DNA from: Lachnospiraceae bacterium
GTDB lineage: Bacteria > Bacillota > Clostridia > Lachnospirales > Lachnospiraceae
Assembly: GCA_017462755.1 (NCBI GenBank)
Contig: JAFTQM010000098.1
Coordinates: 1-64,000, forward strand
Length of the DNA stretch: 64,000 bases
Reading direction: 5' to 3'
The notes under the pieces were generated by a model. The model was not told where the DNA came from. It worked only from the letters and a program-made list of their open reading frames with translations, and made no database searches. Position numbers and translations under genes: made by a program. This document shows, one piece after another, positions 27,740-36,894 of this stretch (position 1 is the stretch's first letter; each line of letters begins with the position of its first letter).

Positions 27740-28183
27740 TTGAAGAAATTTGTATACCGTATGCAGGGAATTTTTGAATTGAAAAAGAAGCTGGAGGAAC
27801 AGGAAAAGACGAATTATTCGATAGCGCAGGCGAAGCTTCGGGCAGAGGAAGAGAAGCTTGAGAGTCTGCAGCGCAGAAAAGAGCTCTATGAGGAGCGCCT
27901 GCGGCAAAACGTAGGAAAGCGTCTAATCCTGTTGGAGGTCCGGCAGAATCAGGATGCGATTGAAACTCTGAAGCTGTTTATCCGTCAGCAGGCGATTGTG
28001 GTAAAAAAGGCGGAGCAGAATGTTGAGGTGGCGTTACACCGACTGCAACAGGCAATTATGGAGCGGAAGACGCAGGAAAAACTGAGAGAAAATGCGTTTG
28101 AGAAATACAAAAAAGAGTATGAGGCAGAGGAACGGAAGGAGATTGATGAAAATGTCAGCTTCCAGTACGGTGCCACAAAATAG
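27740..28183 (+). CDS. fliJ: Flagellar export chaperone FliJ
   Basis: A 147-residue, almost wholly coiled-coil protein starting FVYRMQGIFELKKKLEEQEK. FliJ acts as the central stalk of the FliI ATPase and in chaperone cycling. Sequence identity in the family is low; the call rests on the N-terminal pattern, length, coiled coil and its place after fliI. The start is TTG with GGGAG upstream. Confidence 0.88.
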   Translation: MKKFVYRMQGIFELKKKLEEQEKTNYSIAQAKLRAEEEKLESLQRRKELYEERLRQNVGKRLILLEVRQNQDAIETLKLFIRQQAIVVKKAEQNVEVALHRLQQAIMERKTQEKLRENAFEKYKKEYEAEERKEIDENVSFQYGATK

Positions 28184-28215
28184 GAACAAACGCGGATGCA
28201 GAAAAGAGGAATAAT

Positions 28216-29004
28216 ATGGCGAGGAAGAAAAAAAACGGTGATAATGGCGAAAAGAAAAAGGGCGGCGGAAAATTACTTTCTGTCTTAATTGTATTATTGA
28301 TTCTTTTTATTTGGGTTATCACATTTGCCTTTTTGATAAAGATGGACGTCGGTAATCTGGGAACCAGCTTACGTCCGATGTTGAAGGATTTACCGGTATT
28401 ACAGCATTTGCTTCCGAGTGTTTCGGCAGAGCAGGAGGCATGGGAGGAGAACTACCCGTATAGCAATATGCAGGAAGCGGTAGCGCGGATTTTGGAACTG
28501 GAGCGACAGGTGGACGAGCTTACCACGGAAAACACGAATTACGAAATCCGAATCTCGGATTTGCAGGCAGAGGTTCTGCGTTTGAAGGTGTTTGAGGATG
28601 AGCAGGAAGCCTTTGCAAAGAGGGTAAAAGAATTTGACCGCATGGTAGTGCTGAATGATAAGGCACCGGATTTGGAGGAGTATCGTAAGTTCTACGAAGA
28701 AATCAATCCGGAGACCGCAGAAGAGCTGTATCGTCAGGTACTCGAGCTGTTGCAGTATGAAGAGGCAATCCGAGTGGAGGCAGATCGTCTGACCGAGATG
28801 AAGCCAAGTAATGCAGCTGCAATTCTGGAAGAAATGACAGGAAGTATGGAGCTGATTGCAAGCTATCTGTTATGCATGAAGACTTCAGAAAGTGCTGCGA
28901 TTGTAGAGAAGATGGATCCGTTGTTCGCTGCTAGAGTAATGCAGAAGATTGCAGATATGAACGAGGAGAAGATGAATGCAATCCAGAGCCTGTTAGCACA
29001 GTAA
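28216..29004 (+). CDS. MotE/YlxF-like flagellar membrane protein
   Basis: A 262-residue protein with a Lys/Gly-rich cytoplasmic start, one membrane helix (about 22-44), a coiled coil (about 90-130, LELERQVDELTTEN) and a C-terminal MgtE-N-like helical domain (ADRLTEMKPSNAAAILEEM, AAIVEKMDPLFAARVMQKI). In Firmicutes fla operons this position after fliJ holds ylxF. MgtE-N-like proteins of this type are called MotE in some bacteria and are proposed to help the stator or the periplasmic scaffold. The exact function here is unproven. Confidence 0.78.
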   Translation: MARKKKNGDNGEKKKGGGKLLSVLIVLLILFIWVITFAFLIKMDVGNLGTSLRPMLKDLPVLQHLLPSVSAEQEAWEENYPYSNMQEAVARILELERQVDELTTENTNYEIRISDLQAEVLRLKVFEDEQEAFAKRVKEFDRMVVLNDKAPDLEEYRKFYEEINPETAEELYRQVLELLQYEEAIRVEADRLTEMKPSNAAAILEEMTGSMELIASYLLCMKTSESAAIVEKMDPLFAARVMQKIADMNEEKMNAIQSLLAQ

Positions 29005-29111
29005 AAAGGATTTTTGGTTTTGTGTAAAAATTAAAGACATTTCGTAAAAATACCGATATATAAACAGAGATTTTTGTCCAGAATCTCGAAAAAAGAAAGG
29101 AGGGAAATGAG

Positions 29112-30515
29112 ATGACAACAACACAAATTAATGGACTGGGGCTTCCGATGGTTTCGGGAAACAAACCAAACGGAGCAACGAAGGAAACTTCAGACGGCAG
29201 CTTTGCCAGCATGATGACGGCAAGTATTTCCGGACAGGCCGAGAAGGTTTCAGCATCTTCGGGTGATGGCGTAAAGGATGCGGTAAAGCCGGCGGAGACC
29301 ACGCAGGAGACTGCTGTAGAAAAGGAAAAGCCGACGAATAAGGCAGAACAGCCGGAGAAGAATCCGCAGGAAGTGAAGCAGCCGAAGGAAGCAAAGACGG
29401 AGCAGCCAAAGGAGGTTCCGGAAGAGCCGAAGTTGACTGAGGAGCAGCTTGAGGAAGCGGTGACCGTATTGAAGAAGATTCAGGAGCTGGTACAGGATAT
29501 TTTGAATCTGGATACCGAGGAACTGAATCAGCTGATGGAGCAGCTTGGCATTACGATGGTGGATCTGCTGAATCCGCAGGTATTACAGCAGTTGGTCGTT
29601 CAGACTGCGGGCGGAACGGATTTTTCTGTATTGCTGATGGATGAGAGTGCAGGAATGAATCTGCAGCAGTTACTTGCCGGAGTACAGGAGATTCTGCAGG
29701 AGGCAGGAATGCAGCCGGAGGAGCTTTTGATGGTGGCACAGAGTGAAGAGTTTGCACAGCTTTTGGAGCAGCAGACGAATCCGGATGTGATTGCATCGGA
29801 GGTGACAGCAGAAACTGAGGCAGAGACTGCGCTTGTACAGGATACCGCAGAGACAGACAACACCGAAGGAGCCGAAGCGTCCAAGGAAGGAATTCAGGTG
29901 GAAGTGGTTCGTGAGGAGACTTCGACCGGAGAGCAGACCTCATCGGAGGATACGATGCGTCAGGACCCACAGGTAGCAGCCGGTCAGGTAGAGCAGTTTA
30001 TGAACCGGGTAGCGCAGGCAGCGGAAGCATCCTTTGCAGAAGCATTATCACCGGCAGAGCAGATTCGACAGATTGCAGATCAGATTTTGGAGAAGATTCG
30101 TGTGACGATTCAGCCGGCACAGACCTCGATGGAGATTACACTGAATCCGGAAAGTCTGGGTAAGGTAAATCTGAACGTAGTGTCCAAAGAAGGTGTTATG
30201 ACGGCACAGTTTACTGCACAGACCGAGGCAGCCAGACTGGCGATTGAAAGTCAGTTGAGCGTACTTCGTGAAAATCTGCAGAATCAGGGTCTGAAGGTGG
30301 AAGCAATCGAGGTTACGGTTTCAAACTTCGAGTTCCAGCAGGGAGACTTGAACAACACCGATACGAGTGGACAGCAGCAGGAGAATGGTGGAAGAGCTGC
30401 CAGAAGAAATCTGACGTTGGAGGAAGCACTTTCCTTTGACGAAGTAACAGAGGAAGAAAGCCTTGCGCTGGATATGATGGAGCGCAGCGGAAATCAGGTA
30501 GACTTTATCGCGTAA
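29112..30515 (+). CDS. fliK: Flagellar hook-length control protein FliK
   Basis: Exported molecular ruler that switches export specificity from hook to filament. The first 340 residues are low-complexity, rich in Glu, Gln, Pro and Thr. The C-terminal Flg_hook domain (about 330-410) has TLNPESLGKVNLNVVSKEG and LRENLQNQGLKVEAIEV. 467 residues is in the variable range of the family. An AAAGGAGG SD lies about eight nt before the ATG. flgD follows after 26 nt. Confidence 0.92.
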   Translation: MTTTQINGLGLPMVSGNKPNGATKETSDGSFASMMTASISGQAEKVSASSGDGVKDAVKPAETTQETAVEKEKPTNKAEQPEKNPQEVKQPKEAKTEQPKEVPEEPKLTEEQLEEAVTVLKKIQELVQDILNLDTEELNQLMEQLGITMVDLLNPQVLQQLVVQTAGGTDFSVLLMDESAGMNLQQLLAGVQEILQEAGMQPEELLMVAQSEEFAQLLEQQTNPDVIASEVTAETEAETALVQDTAETDNTEGAEASKEGIQVEVVREETSTGEQTSSEDTMRQDPQVAAGQVEQFMNRVAQAAEASFAEALSPAEQIRQIADQILEKIRVTIQPAQTSMEITLNPESLGKVNLNVVSKEGVMTAQFTAQTEAARLAIESQLSVLRENLQNQGLKVEAIEVTVSNFEFQQGDLNNTDTSGQQQENGGRAARRNLTLEEALSFDEVTEEESLALDMMERSGNQVDFIA

Positions 30516-30541
30516 GATAAAGGAACCGGAAAGGAGAAAAG

Positions 30542-31345
30542 ATGGCAAACATTGGTAGTGTAATAAACGGCGTACTGCAGGATGCAAACAATGCGATTAC
30601 GACGACAAATACTCCGAAAACAGGTACCAGTGATCTTGGCAAGGAAGCGTTTTTGCAGCTTTTGGTGTGCCAGATGCAGAATCAGGATCCGTTAAATCCG
30701 CAGAATGATACGGAGTTCGTAGCACAGTTAGCGACCTTCTCACAGTTAGAGCAGTTACAGAATCTGAATACCACCTATGAAAAGTCACAGGCATTTTCGC
30801 TGATTGGACAGAATGTTATTCTGAATACCAAGGATTCGGCAGGCAATGAAACTCAGGTAACCGGTAAGGTTGAGTATGTGAATTCGTCAGGTTCAAAGGT
30901 ACAGCTGTATGTCGGCGGTTCCCTGTATGATGTTGAGGATCTGTACGCAGTGCTTGCAGAGGATTATGTCAAGGATGTATGCTCACCACAGGTAATGGGT
31001 GATTACAACTTCCAGTACGACGCAGAGAATCCAAAGGATTTCCAGATAAAGCTTTCGCTTGGCGAGGATGATTACGAAGCAACCGAAGTGGCTTTGATTA
31101 TCAATCAGGCGATTGTGGACGATTCGAAGTTCAATCTGGATGGAGAAACGCTGACGATTTACAAGAGTGCGTTTGAGGAGCTGCCGGATGGTGCGTATGC
31201 GGTTGCGGTGGTATTTAACGATAAGGACTATACCACAGTGGCAGACCAGATTGCGGTAACGGTAAGCAATTCTAAGGTTGTCGTATCGGAGGAGCAGACC
31301 GGGGATGCGTCGGCAGAGCAGAGCGGAGCAGCAGTGACCGAATAA
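30542..31345 (+). CDS. flgD: Flagellar hook assembly (capping) protein FlgD
   Basis: Hook cap needed for FlgE polymerisation. It has the conserved block LGKEAFLQLLVCQMQNQDPLNP, cited here as LGKEAFLQLL and QMQNQDPL, then FVAQLATFSQLEQLQNLN. The C-terminal part is beta-rich with a FlgD Ig-like look (GAYAVAVVFNDKDY) and ends in a Ser/Ala/Glu tail. 267 residues is a little long for the family. AAAGGAG precedes the ATG. Confidence 0.93.
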   Translation: MANIGSVINGVLQDANNAITTTNTPKTGTSDLGKEAFLQLLVCQMQNQDPLNPQNDTEFVAQLATFSQLEQLQNLNTTYEKSQAFSLIGQNVILNTKDSAGNETQVTGKVEYVNSSGSKVQLYVGGSLYDVEDLYAVLAEDYVKDVCSPQVMGDYNFQYDAENPKDFQIKLSLGEDDYEATEVALIINQAIVDDSKFNLDGETLTIYKSAFEELPDGAYAVAVVFNDKDYTTVADQIAVTVSNSKVVVSEEQTGDASAEQSGAAVTE

Positions 31346-31359
31346 GAGAGAGGTGTTCT

Positions 31360-31749
31360 ATGGATCAGATTAAAAATCATTTTACTTCCATCGAACAAAT
31401 GACGAGTCAGCTGCTGCAGCCGAAAGCTTCTAAAGCAGAGCCGAGAGAGCAGGGACCTTCCTTTGAAGAGGTTTTACACTCAAAGAAGGAACAGAGCGTA
31501 TCGGAGCTGAAGTTTTCAAAGCATGCCAATGAGCGAATCCAAAACCGAAATATTGATTTGTCCACGGAACAGGTAAAGCGTCTGGAATCCGGTGTGGCAA
31601 AGGCATTGGAAAAGGGAATTTCGGAGTCGCTGGTAATGGTTGATAATTATGCATTTATCGTAAATACCAGAAACAATGTTGTGGTTACGGCAGTGACCGG
31701 CAACGAGGACAGAGTATTTACCAATATCGATGGAGCAGTTATCAGTTAA
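31360..31749 (+). CDS. TIGR02530-type flagellar operon protein
   Basis: A 129-residue protein recognisable by LKFSKHANERIQNRNIDLS, VAKALEKGISESLVM and FIVNTRNNVVVTAVTG. The family lies between flgD and flgE in many Firmicutes fla operons, but its role is not established. GAGAGGTG precedes the ATG. It is followed by two adjacent hairpins (31764-31814) and then flgE. Confidence 0.82.
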   Translation: MDQIKNHFTSIEQMTSQLLQPKASKAEPREQGPSFEEVLHSKKEQSVSELKFSKHANERIQNRNIDLSTEQVKRLESGVAKALEKGISESLVMVDNYAFIVNTRNNVVVTAVTGNEDRVFTNIDGAVIS

Positions 31750-31763
31750 AATTAAGTGTTATA

Positions 31764-31814
31764 CCGCCGGACCTTAATAAGGGGGCGGTTCCGGCTGACT
31801 GACAGAGGCCGGAA
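31764..31814 (+). other. Two adjacent RNA hairpins in front of flgE
   Basis: Hairpin 1: CCGCC (31764-31768) with GGCGG (31784-31788), inner CCTT/AAGG. Hairpin 2 starts at the very next base: TTCCGGC (31789-31795) with GCCGGAA (31808-31814). There is no T tract. The flgE SD (AAGGAGGT, 31822-31829) follows eight nt later. Confidence 0.55.
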
Positions 31815-31839
31815 AATCACGAAGGAGGTCATTTCAACT

Positions 31840-33327
31840 ATGATGAGATCAATGTATTCCGGTGTATCCGGATTGAAGGTTCATCAGACAAAGATGGACG
31901 TTATCGGTAATAATATTGCCAATGTAAATACCGTCGGCTTTAAGAGCAGCTCGGTAACGTTTTCCGATATTTTGTATCAGACAACAGCAGCAGCAACCGG
32001 TCCGAATGAGACTACTGGTTCTGCAGGTATCAATGCAATGCAGATCGGTCTTGGTTCCAATGTGTCTTCGATTACGACAAACATTTCTAAGACGGGTGGT
32101 GCACAGCGTACCGACAACTGGTCCGACCTTATGATTGAGGGAGACGGATTCTTTATTGTAAACAGCAACGGAAGCAATTATTTTACCAAGGCAGGTTCCT
32201 TTAATGTAGATGCAGCGGGAAATCTCTGTACCGCATCCGGTGCACTGGTTATGGGCTGGCAGGTAAGTCAGGACGACCCGAATCAGTGTAAGTCCGATAC
32301 CGTATCGCCATTGCGTGTAATGTCTCCGGAAAATATGTATGCACCGCCGGAAGCTACGACGAATGTATATGTATCCGGTAATATCGACAGCAACGATACA
32401 CAGATTGCGTTCGGTACGGAGGGACGTGTTGTTAATGTGCAGTTCTATGACCAGTTAGGTAATCTTTACTCTGCAGCATTTACGATTACACAGGACGAAG
32501 CACCGGAAAATACCAACCTGTATGCTGTAAAGTTAAGAAATGTATATGATGCGAGTGGTGAGTCAGTATTCGTAAATAAGATAGAAAACGAGGATGGTAC
32601 CATAACATATGAGTCCACTCCGATTACTTCCTTTAATTTCGGTGTTGTGACCGGTGATACGGATACAGCAGAGAACGTTACCGTAGATGTAGATACAGAT
32701 ACCGGTGAGGTTACGATTGACATGGAAGGTGTGCCGCTTATGTTCAGTGCGTCTACCGGTCAGTTCTTAAGCATTGGTGACGGTACTGCGGCAGCGGATG
32801 AGAAGCAGCCGACGTCGATTTCGTTTAATCTGGTTTCGGACGGTGGTCCGTTCGTGCCGATTGATGTAGATTTCTCCTCTCTTACGATGTATTCCCAGAG
32901 TGGTACGACTTCGCTTGAGAGTACCAAGGGTAGTCTTGAGAATGGCTATGGTGCCGGCTGTGCAGTAGGTAATATGTCCGGTATCAGTATTGATAAGAAC
33001 GGAAAGATTTACGGTACCTATGACAATGGTAACCAGAAGCTGTTAGGAGAGATTGTAGTTGCTACCTTTGCCAATCCGGCAGGCTTGGAATCGGTCGGCA
33101 ATAATATGTACGCAATGACACAGAACTCCGGAGATTTCGATGGAATTGGTGTGGAGATTGGTACAACAGGTGGAAAATTCAATACCGGTGTATTGGAAAT
33201 GTCGAATGTTGATTTGGCGAGTGAGTTCACGGAAATGATTACGACACAGAGAGGTTTCCAGGCAAACTCGAGAATTATTACAACATCAGATACCCTTCTT
33301 GAGGAGTTAATTAACCTGAAGCGTTAA
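31840..33327 (+). CDS. flgE: Flagellar hook protein FlgE
   Basis: Subunit of the hook, exported through the flagellar channel. N-terminal MRSMYSGVSGLKVHQTKMD and IGNNIANVNTVGFKSS are the rod/hook signature. Central beta domains are variable, and the C-terminal helix contains SNVDLASEFTEMITTQRGFQ (cited in part) and TSDTLLEELINLKR. The 495-residue length fits Firmicutes FlgE. ATG 31840 has AAGGAGGT ten nt upstream. A strong terminator-like hairpin follows (33337-33371). Confidence 0.95.
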   Translation: MMRSMYSGVSGLKVHQTKMDVIGNNIANVNTVGFKSSSVTFSDILYQTTAAATGPNETTGSAGINAMQIGLGSNVSSITTNISKTGGAQRTDNWSDLMIEGDGFFIVNSNGSNYFTKAGSFNVDAAGNLCTASGALVMGWQVSQDDPNQCKSDTVSPLRVMSPENMYAPPEATTNVYVSGNIDSNDTQIAFGTEGRVVNVQFYDQLGNLYSAAFTITQDEAPENTNLYAVKLRNVYDASGESVFVNKIENEDGTITYESTPITSFNFGVVTGDTDTAENVTVDVDTDTGEVTIDMEGVPLMFSASTGQFLSIGDGTAAADEKQPTSISFNLVSDGGPFVPIDVDFSSLTMYSQSGTTSLESTKGSLENGYGAGCAVGNMSGISIDKNGKIYGTYDNGNQKLLGEIVVATFANPAGLESVGNNMYAMTQNSGDFDGIGVEIGTTGGKFNTGVLEMSNVDLASEFTEMITTQRGFQANSRIITTSDTLLEELINLKR

Positions 33328-33336
33328 TCATGTAAA

Positions 33337-33371
33337 AACTTCCTGACAAGGGAGCTTGTCAGGAAGTTTTT
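33337..33371 (+). terminator. Terminator-like hairpin inside the fla/che operon, after flgE
   Basis: AACTTCCTGACAAG (33337-33350) and CTTGTCAGGAAGTT (33355-33368) form a perfect 14-bp stem with a GGAG loop, followed by TTT plus two more T within five bases. It should stop a share of transcripts between flgE and flbD/motA. Confidence 0.7.
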
Positions 33372-33450
33372 GTTGCAAATTCTGTATGGCGTGCGTAAAT
33401 GGGTAGGACGTGCGTTTGGGAGATACCAAGGAGGAGGCTTGTAGTATCAG

Positions 33451-33672
33451 ATGATTGAAGTAACAAAGCTAAATGGTGAAAAACTTACAATAAACGCAGA
33501 TTTGATTGAAACCGTGGAGGAGATTCCGGATACGGTAATAAATTTGACAACTGGAAAAAAAATATTTGTAAAAGAAAGTAGACAAAATGTGAAAAATCTA
33601 GTAAAATTATATAGAATAGAACTTTTAAATCAGACAATTGTCGAAAAGGAAACCGAAGTAGACAAATTTTGA
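33451..33672 (+). CDS. flbD: Flagellar protein FlbD
   Basis: A 73-residue protein starting MIEVTKLNGEKLTINADLIE and continuing TVINLTTGKKIFVKES, the Firmicutes FlbD (SwrD) family. In B. subtilis the homologue raises motor torque through motAB output. AGGAGG lies about 14 nt before the ATG, which is far. It leads directly into motAB, which fits that role. Confidence 0.88.
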   Translation: MIEVTKLNGEKLTINADLIETVEEIPDTVINLTTGKKIFVKESRQNVKNLVKLYRIELLNQTIVEKETEVDKF

Positions 33673-33708
33673 TAAAATAAAAAGAGAAGACTAGGCAGGT
33701 GGATGAAA

Positions 33709-34506
33709 ATGGATTTAGCATCTTTGATTGGTTTGATAATGGCATTCGTGCTGGTTATTTTCGGTATTACGGCGGAGGATGGTTTCGGAGCATTAATCGG
33801 CTTCCTTGATTATCAGTCGGCGCTGATTACCTTCGGTGGTGCGTTCATGGCTGTTATGGTAATGCAGCCGAGCATTCCGTTATTTTTAAAAAAGTTAAAA
33901 TCAATCAGTATGATTTTTAAGGTACAGGCAACAAATGAGCTGGAGATGATTAAGAATATTATTCAGCTTTCGAATGTGGCCAGAAAAGAGGGTCTCTTAG
34001 CTCTTGAGGAAGCGGCAAACGGTATGGAAGATGAGTTTATGAAGAAGGGTCTTCTGCTGATTGTCGACGGTACTGACCCGGAGCTTGTCCGCAGTATTTT
34101 GGAGACAGAGCTGAATTGTATTGAAGAGCGTCATAAGGATAACATTACATTTTGGGACAATCTTGCTTCCATGGGTCCTGCCTGGGGTATGATTGGTACT
34201 CTGATTGGTTTGATTAACATGCTTGGTAAGCTGCAGGATATGGCAACCGTAGGTCCGAACATGGCGATTGCGTTGATTACAACCTTGTACGGTTCTCTGC
34301 TTGCAAACTGGATTTGTACTCCGACAGCAAACAAGATGAGAATCAACAATGGCGCGGAGTTAAAGGTAAAGGAAATTCTGGTCGAGGGTCTGCTGTCGAT
34401 TCAGGCAGGTGAGAATCCTCGAGTTATCGAAGAAAAGCTCAAGTCGTTCCTGACTCCGGGACAGCGTGAGGAACTGACAACTGAAGGTGGTGAAGAGATT
34501 GGCTAA
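33709..34506 (+). CDS. motA: Flagellar stator protein MotA
   Basis: Ion-channel stator subunit with four membrane helices (about 1-25, 30-55, 145-170, 180-205) and a cytoplasmic loop between helices 2 and 3 that touches FliG. Conserved TGPAWGMIGTLIGLI-type sequence is seen as MGPAWGMIGTLIGLINML, and NPRVIEEKLKSFL near the end is typical. ATG 33709 has AGGTGG six nt upstream, while ATG 33703 abuts the SD. It overlaps motB by eight nt. Confidence 0.95.
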   Translation: MDLASLIGLIMAFVLVIFGITAEDGFGALIGFLDYQSALITFGGAFMAVMVMQPSIPLFLKKLKSISMIFKVQATNELEMIKNIIQLSNVARKEGLLALEEAANGMEDEFMKKGLLLIVDGTDPELVRSILETELNCIEERHKDNITFWDNLASMGPAWGMIGTLIGLINMLGKLQDMATVGPNMAIALITTLYGSLLANWICTPTANKMRINNGAELKVKEILVEGLLSIQAGENPRVIEEKLKSFLTPGQREELTTEGGEEIG

Positions 34507-35326
34507 GCAGAAAAAACCGGAAGAACAGGCACCTGGCTCACCAGCCTGGATGGCGACGTTTTCCGACTTGATGAACCTGCTGCTTTGCTTCTTCGTACTT
34601 TTGTTTGCAATGTCGAGTGTTGACGAGGAAAAATTCGAAGAGCTTGCCAACTCGCTGTCAAGCCGCTTGAATATCTTTTCCGGAGGTCGTACTTCCATTG
34701 GCGAAGGTCAGTTGATTAGTCTTGGTACTGCACAGCTGAACAATATGGATGAATACTTTAGCAGTATGGGAAAGACCTCAGAGGAAACGGGAGAAGTAAT
34801 TGAAGACCCGAAGCAGGCAGTGGAGGAAGCAGTAAAAGAGGAAAACTGGTCGCAGACAGAAGAAATGTATGACAATATTTCTTCAATGACCGGAAAGTAT
34901 AATCTGGATAAATACGTTGACATCGGTGTGGATGTAGATGGCGGACGATACATAACCTTGGAAGTTAGCGGTAATTTCCTCTATAAGTCCGGTAAGGCCG
35001 AGTTGACGGAGGAAGCGATTCCGATTTTCTCGAAGATTGGAGATATCTTAAAGCACTATGAGGGATATCGAATTGCTATCATTGGTCATACGGACAATAT
35101 ACCGGTATCCTCCGGTGGACGTTATGCGGATAATATGGAGCTGTCCTCGGCGAGAGCGAGCGAGGCTGCAAAGTATCTGATTGAAAAGAAGGGTCAGGAT
35201 CCGAAGTTCATCGAATGGACAGGTAGAGGCGAATATGATCCGGTGGCAGATAATTCTACGGAAGATGGTAGAGCACAGAACCGTCGAATTGAAATTCGTA
35301 TTTATAATTCATTGAATTCTGATTGA
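34499..35326 (+). CDS. motB: Flagellar stator protein MotB
   Basis: Stator subunit that anchors the motor to peptidoglycan. The N-terminal plug/membrane region has PAWMATFSDLMNLLLCFF, with the ion-binding Asp in FSDLM. The C-terminal OmpA-like peptidoglycan-binding domain contains IIGHTDNIPVSSGGRYADNMELSSARA in parts and GEYDPVADN plus RRIEIRI. I prefer TTG 34499 (MAKQKKPEE), with AGGTGG eight nt upstream; GTGs at 34487 and 34490 are alternatives. Whether it uses H+ or Na+ is not decided by sequence. Confidence 0.94.
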   Translation: MAKQKKPEEQAPGSPAWMATFSDLMNLLLCFFVLLFAMSSVDEEKFEELANSLSSRLNIFSGGRTSIGEGQLISLGTAQLNNMDEYFSSMGKTSEETGEVIEDPKQAVEEAVKEENWSQTEEMYDNISSMTGKYNLDKYVDIGVDVDGGRYITLEVSGNFLYKSGKAELTEEAIPIFSKIGDILKHYEGYRIAIIGHTDNIPVSSGGRYADNMELSSARASEAAKYLIEKKGQDPKFIEWTGRGEYDPVADNSTEDGRAQNRRIEIRIYNSLNSD

Positions 35327-35357
35327 TGAAAGGATTCGACAGAAAGGTGGAAATGGT

Positions 35358-35876
35358 ATGAAAAAGAACATACTTACGATTATCATACTGGCGGCTACTC
35401 TGGTAAATCTGACGCTGTCAGCAGTTATGCTTTTTGTTTATCTTCCGAATGCGCAGAAGATGAACACGCTGATTACAAAGATATGTCAGGTGATTGATTT
35501 GGATTTGGAATCCCCGCTTCCGGTGCCGGAGGACGAGAAGGTGGCAGTTGCAGACCTTGAGTCTCATGTAATCTCTTCGGATATGGTAGTAGGTCTTTCG
35601 AAGGGCGAGGATGGAAAGATTTATTATGCAAGCATTGCCGCGTCTCTGGTATTAAATACCAAGGCAGAGGATTATGCAACGGTTTCGACATTGATGACCA
35701 CACAGAGTGAGCGTATCAAGGAAATCGTACAGATAGAAGTAGGAAAGCTCAATAAGGATAATTTCCATGAGAGCAGAGAAGCGGTAAGAGAAGCAATTCT
35801 TGCAACACTTCAGGAGGAATTTGAGACGAAGTGTATTTACCGTGTTGATTTTGGTAACTATCTTGTCGCAGAATAA
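35358..35876 (+). CDS. fliL: FliL-like flagellar basal body-associated protein
   Basis: A 172-residue bitopic protein: a short Lys-rich N-terminus, a membrane helix (about 5-27) and an extracytoplasmic domain ending in REAILATLQEEFETKCIYRVDF, which resembles the FliL C-terminus. FliL rings surround stators and support torque. Identity is low; the motB-fliL-fliM order supports the name. AAAGGTGG precedes the ATG. Confidence 0.82.
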   Translation: MKKNILTIIILAATLVNLTLSAVMLFVYLPNAQKMNTLITKICQVIDLDLESPLPVPEDEKVAVADLESHVISSDMVVGLSKGEDGKIYYASIAASLVLNTKAEDYATVSTLMTTQSERIKEIVQIEVGKLNKDNFHESREAVREAILATLQEEFETKCIYRVDFGNYLVAE

Positions 35877-35907
35877 GCGATAAAGCAGCATTGGAGGTCC
35901 GTAAGGT

Positions 35908-36888
35908 ATGAGTGACGTCTTATCACAAAGCGAGATTGATAACCTTCTTGCGGCGTTAAGCAGTGGTGAGCTGGATGCGGAGGAATTTAAGGACACGGGT
36001 GAGAAACAGGTCAAGAACTATGACTTCCAGCGTCCGTCCAAGTTTTCCAAAGAGCATCTGCGTACCCTGGAGAACATCTTCGAGCATTTCGGAAGATTGT
36101 TGTCCACGAATTTACCGGCTTATCTGCGAAAGAATGTAGCAATCGAGGTAATGAATTCGGAAGCTGTTATTTATCAGGAGTTTACGAATTCGCTTTCTAA
36201 TCCGGTATTGCTGGGTATCATTGATTTTTCGCCATTAGAGGGCAGTATTGTCATCGAACTGGCGCAAAATCTGGGCTATACAGCAGTAGACCGTATGCTC
36301 GGAGGCGAGGGAGTCCCGTTAGAAAAATCCAGGGATTTCACGGAAATCGAGTTAGTTATCATCGAAAGAATCTTTACTGTTATCACGAATTTATTGGCGG
36401 AGCCGTGGGCGAATGTAGTTAAGATTACGCCTCGTCTGACAAGAATTGAGACGAACTCTCAGTTTGCGCAGATTATTTCGCCGAGTGATATGGCAGCGAT
36501 TGTTACGATGAATGTCAAGATTGGTACGGTAGAAGGCATGATGAATGTATGTATTCCGTACAACTGTCTTGAAACTGTTATCGACAAGCTGAACACAAAG
36601 TTCTGGTATTCCTCGATGCAGACGATGGATGATAAGAATTATCAGGATGTAATCGAAGTAGCGATAGCGAAGGCTCGCATTCCGATTCGTGCGGTGCTTG
36701 GAAAGAGTACGATTTCGTTGAATGATTTGTTGAATATGCAAAAAGGCGATATCATTAAGCTAAATTCAAAAGTTGAAGATGAGTTGAATATTTATGTAGG
36801 AAATATCAAGAAGTTTACGGCATTACCGGGTTCTTCCTCAGATTCCTACGCGGTTAAAATATCAACAATATTACGAGAGGAGGAGTAG
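35908..36888 (+). CDS. fliM: Flagellar motor switch protein FliM
   Basis: C-ring protein that binds CheY-P. The N-terminal peptide LSQSEIDNLLAALS is the CheY-binding segment. The middle CheC-like domain (FEHFGRLLSTNLPAYLRKNV, ELVIIERIFTVITNLL) and the C-terminal SpoA domain (RAVLGKSTISLNDLLNMQKGDII in part) follow. 326 residues is full length. GGAGG precedes the ATG. Confidence 0.96.
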   Translation: MSDVLSQSEIDNLLAALSSGELDAEEFKDTGEKQVKNYDFQRPSKFSKEHLRTLENIFEHFGRLLSTNLPAYLRKNVAIEVMNSEAVIYQEFTNSLSNPVLLGIIDFSPLEGSIVIELAQNLGYTAVDRMLGGEGVPLEKSRDFTEIELVIIERIFTVITNLLAEPWANVVKITPRLTRIETNSQFAQIISPSDMAAIVTMNVKIGTVEGMMNVCIPYNCLETVIDKLNTKFWYSSMQTMDDKNYQDVIEVAIAKARIPIRAVLGKSTISLNDLLNMQKGDIIKLNSKVEDELNIYVGNIKKFTALPGSSSDSYAVKISTILREEE

Positions 36889-36894
36889 CTGGTT

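Noticed and set aside
35335..35341. TTCGACA (reverse Spo0A heptamer) between motB and fliL
   Set aside because: No promoter elements around it; one of the roughly eight chance occurrences expected.
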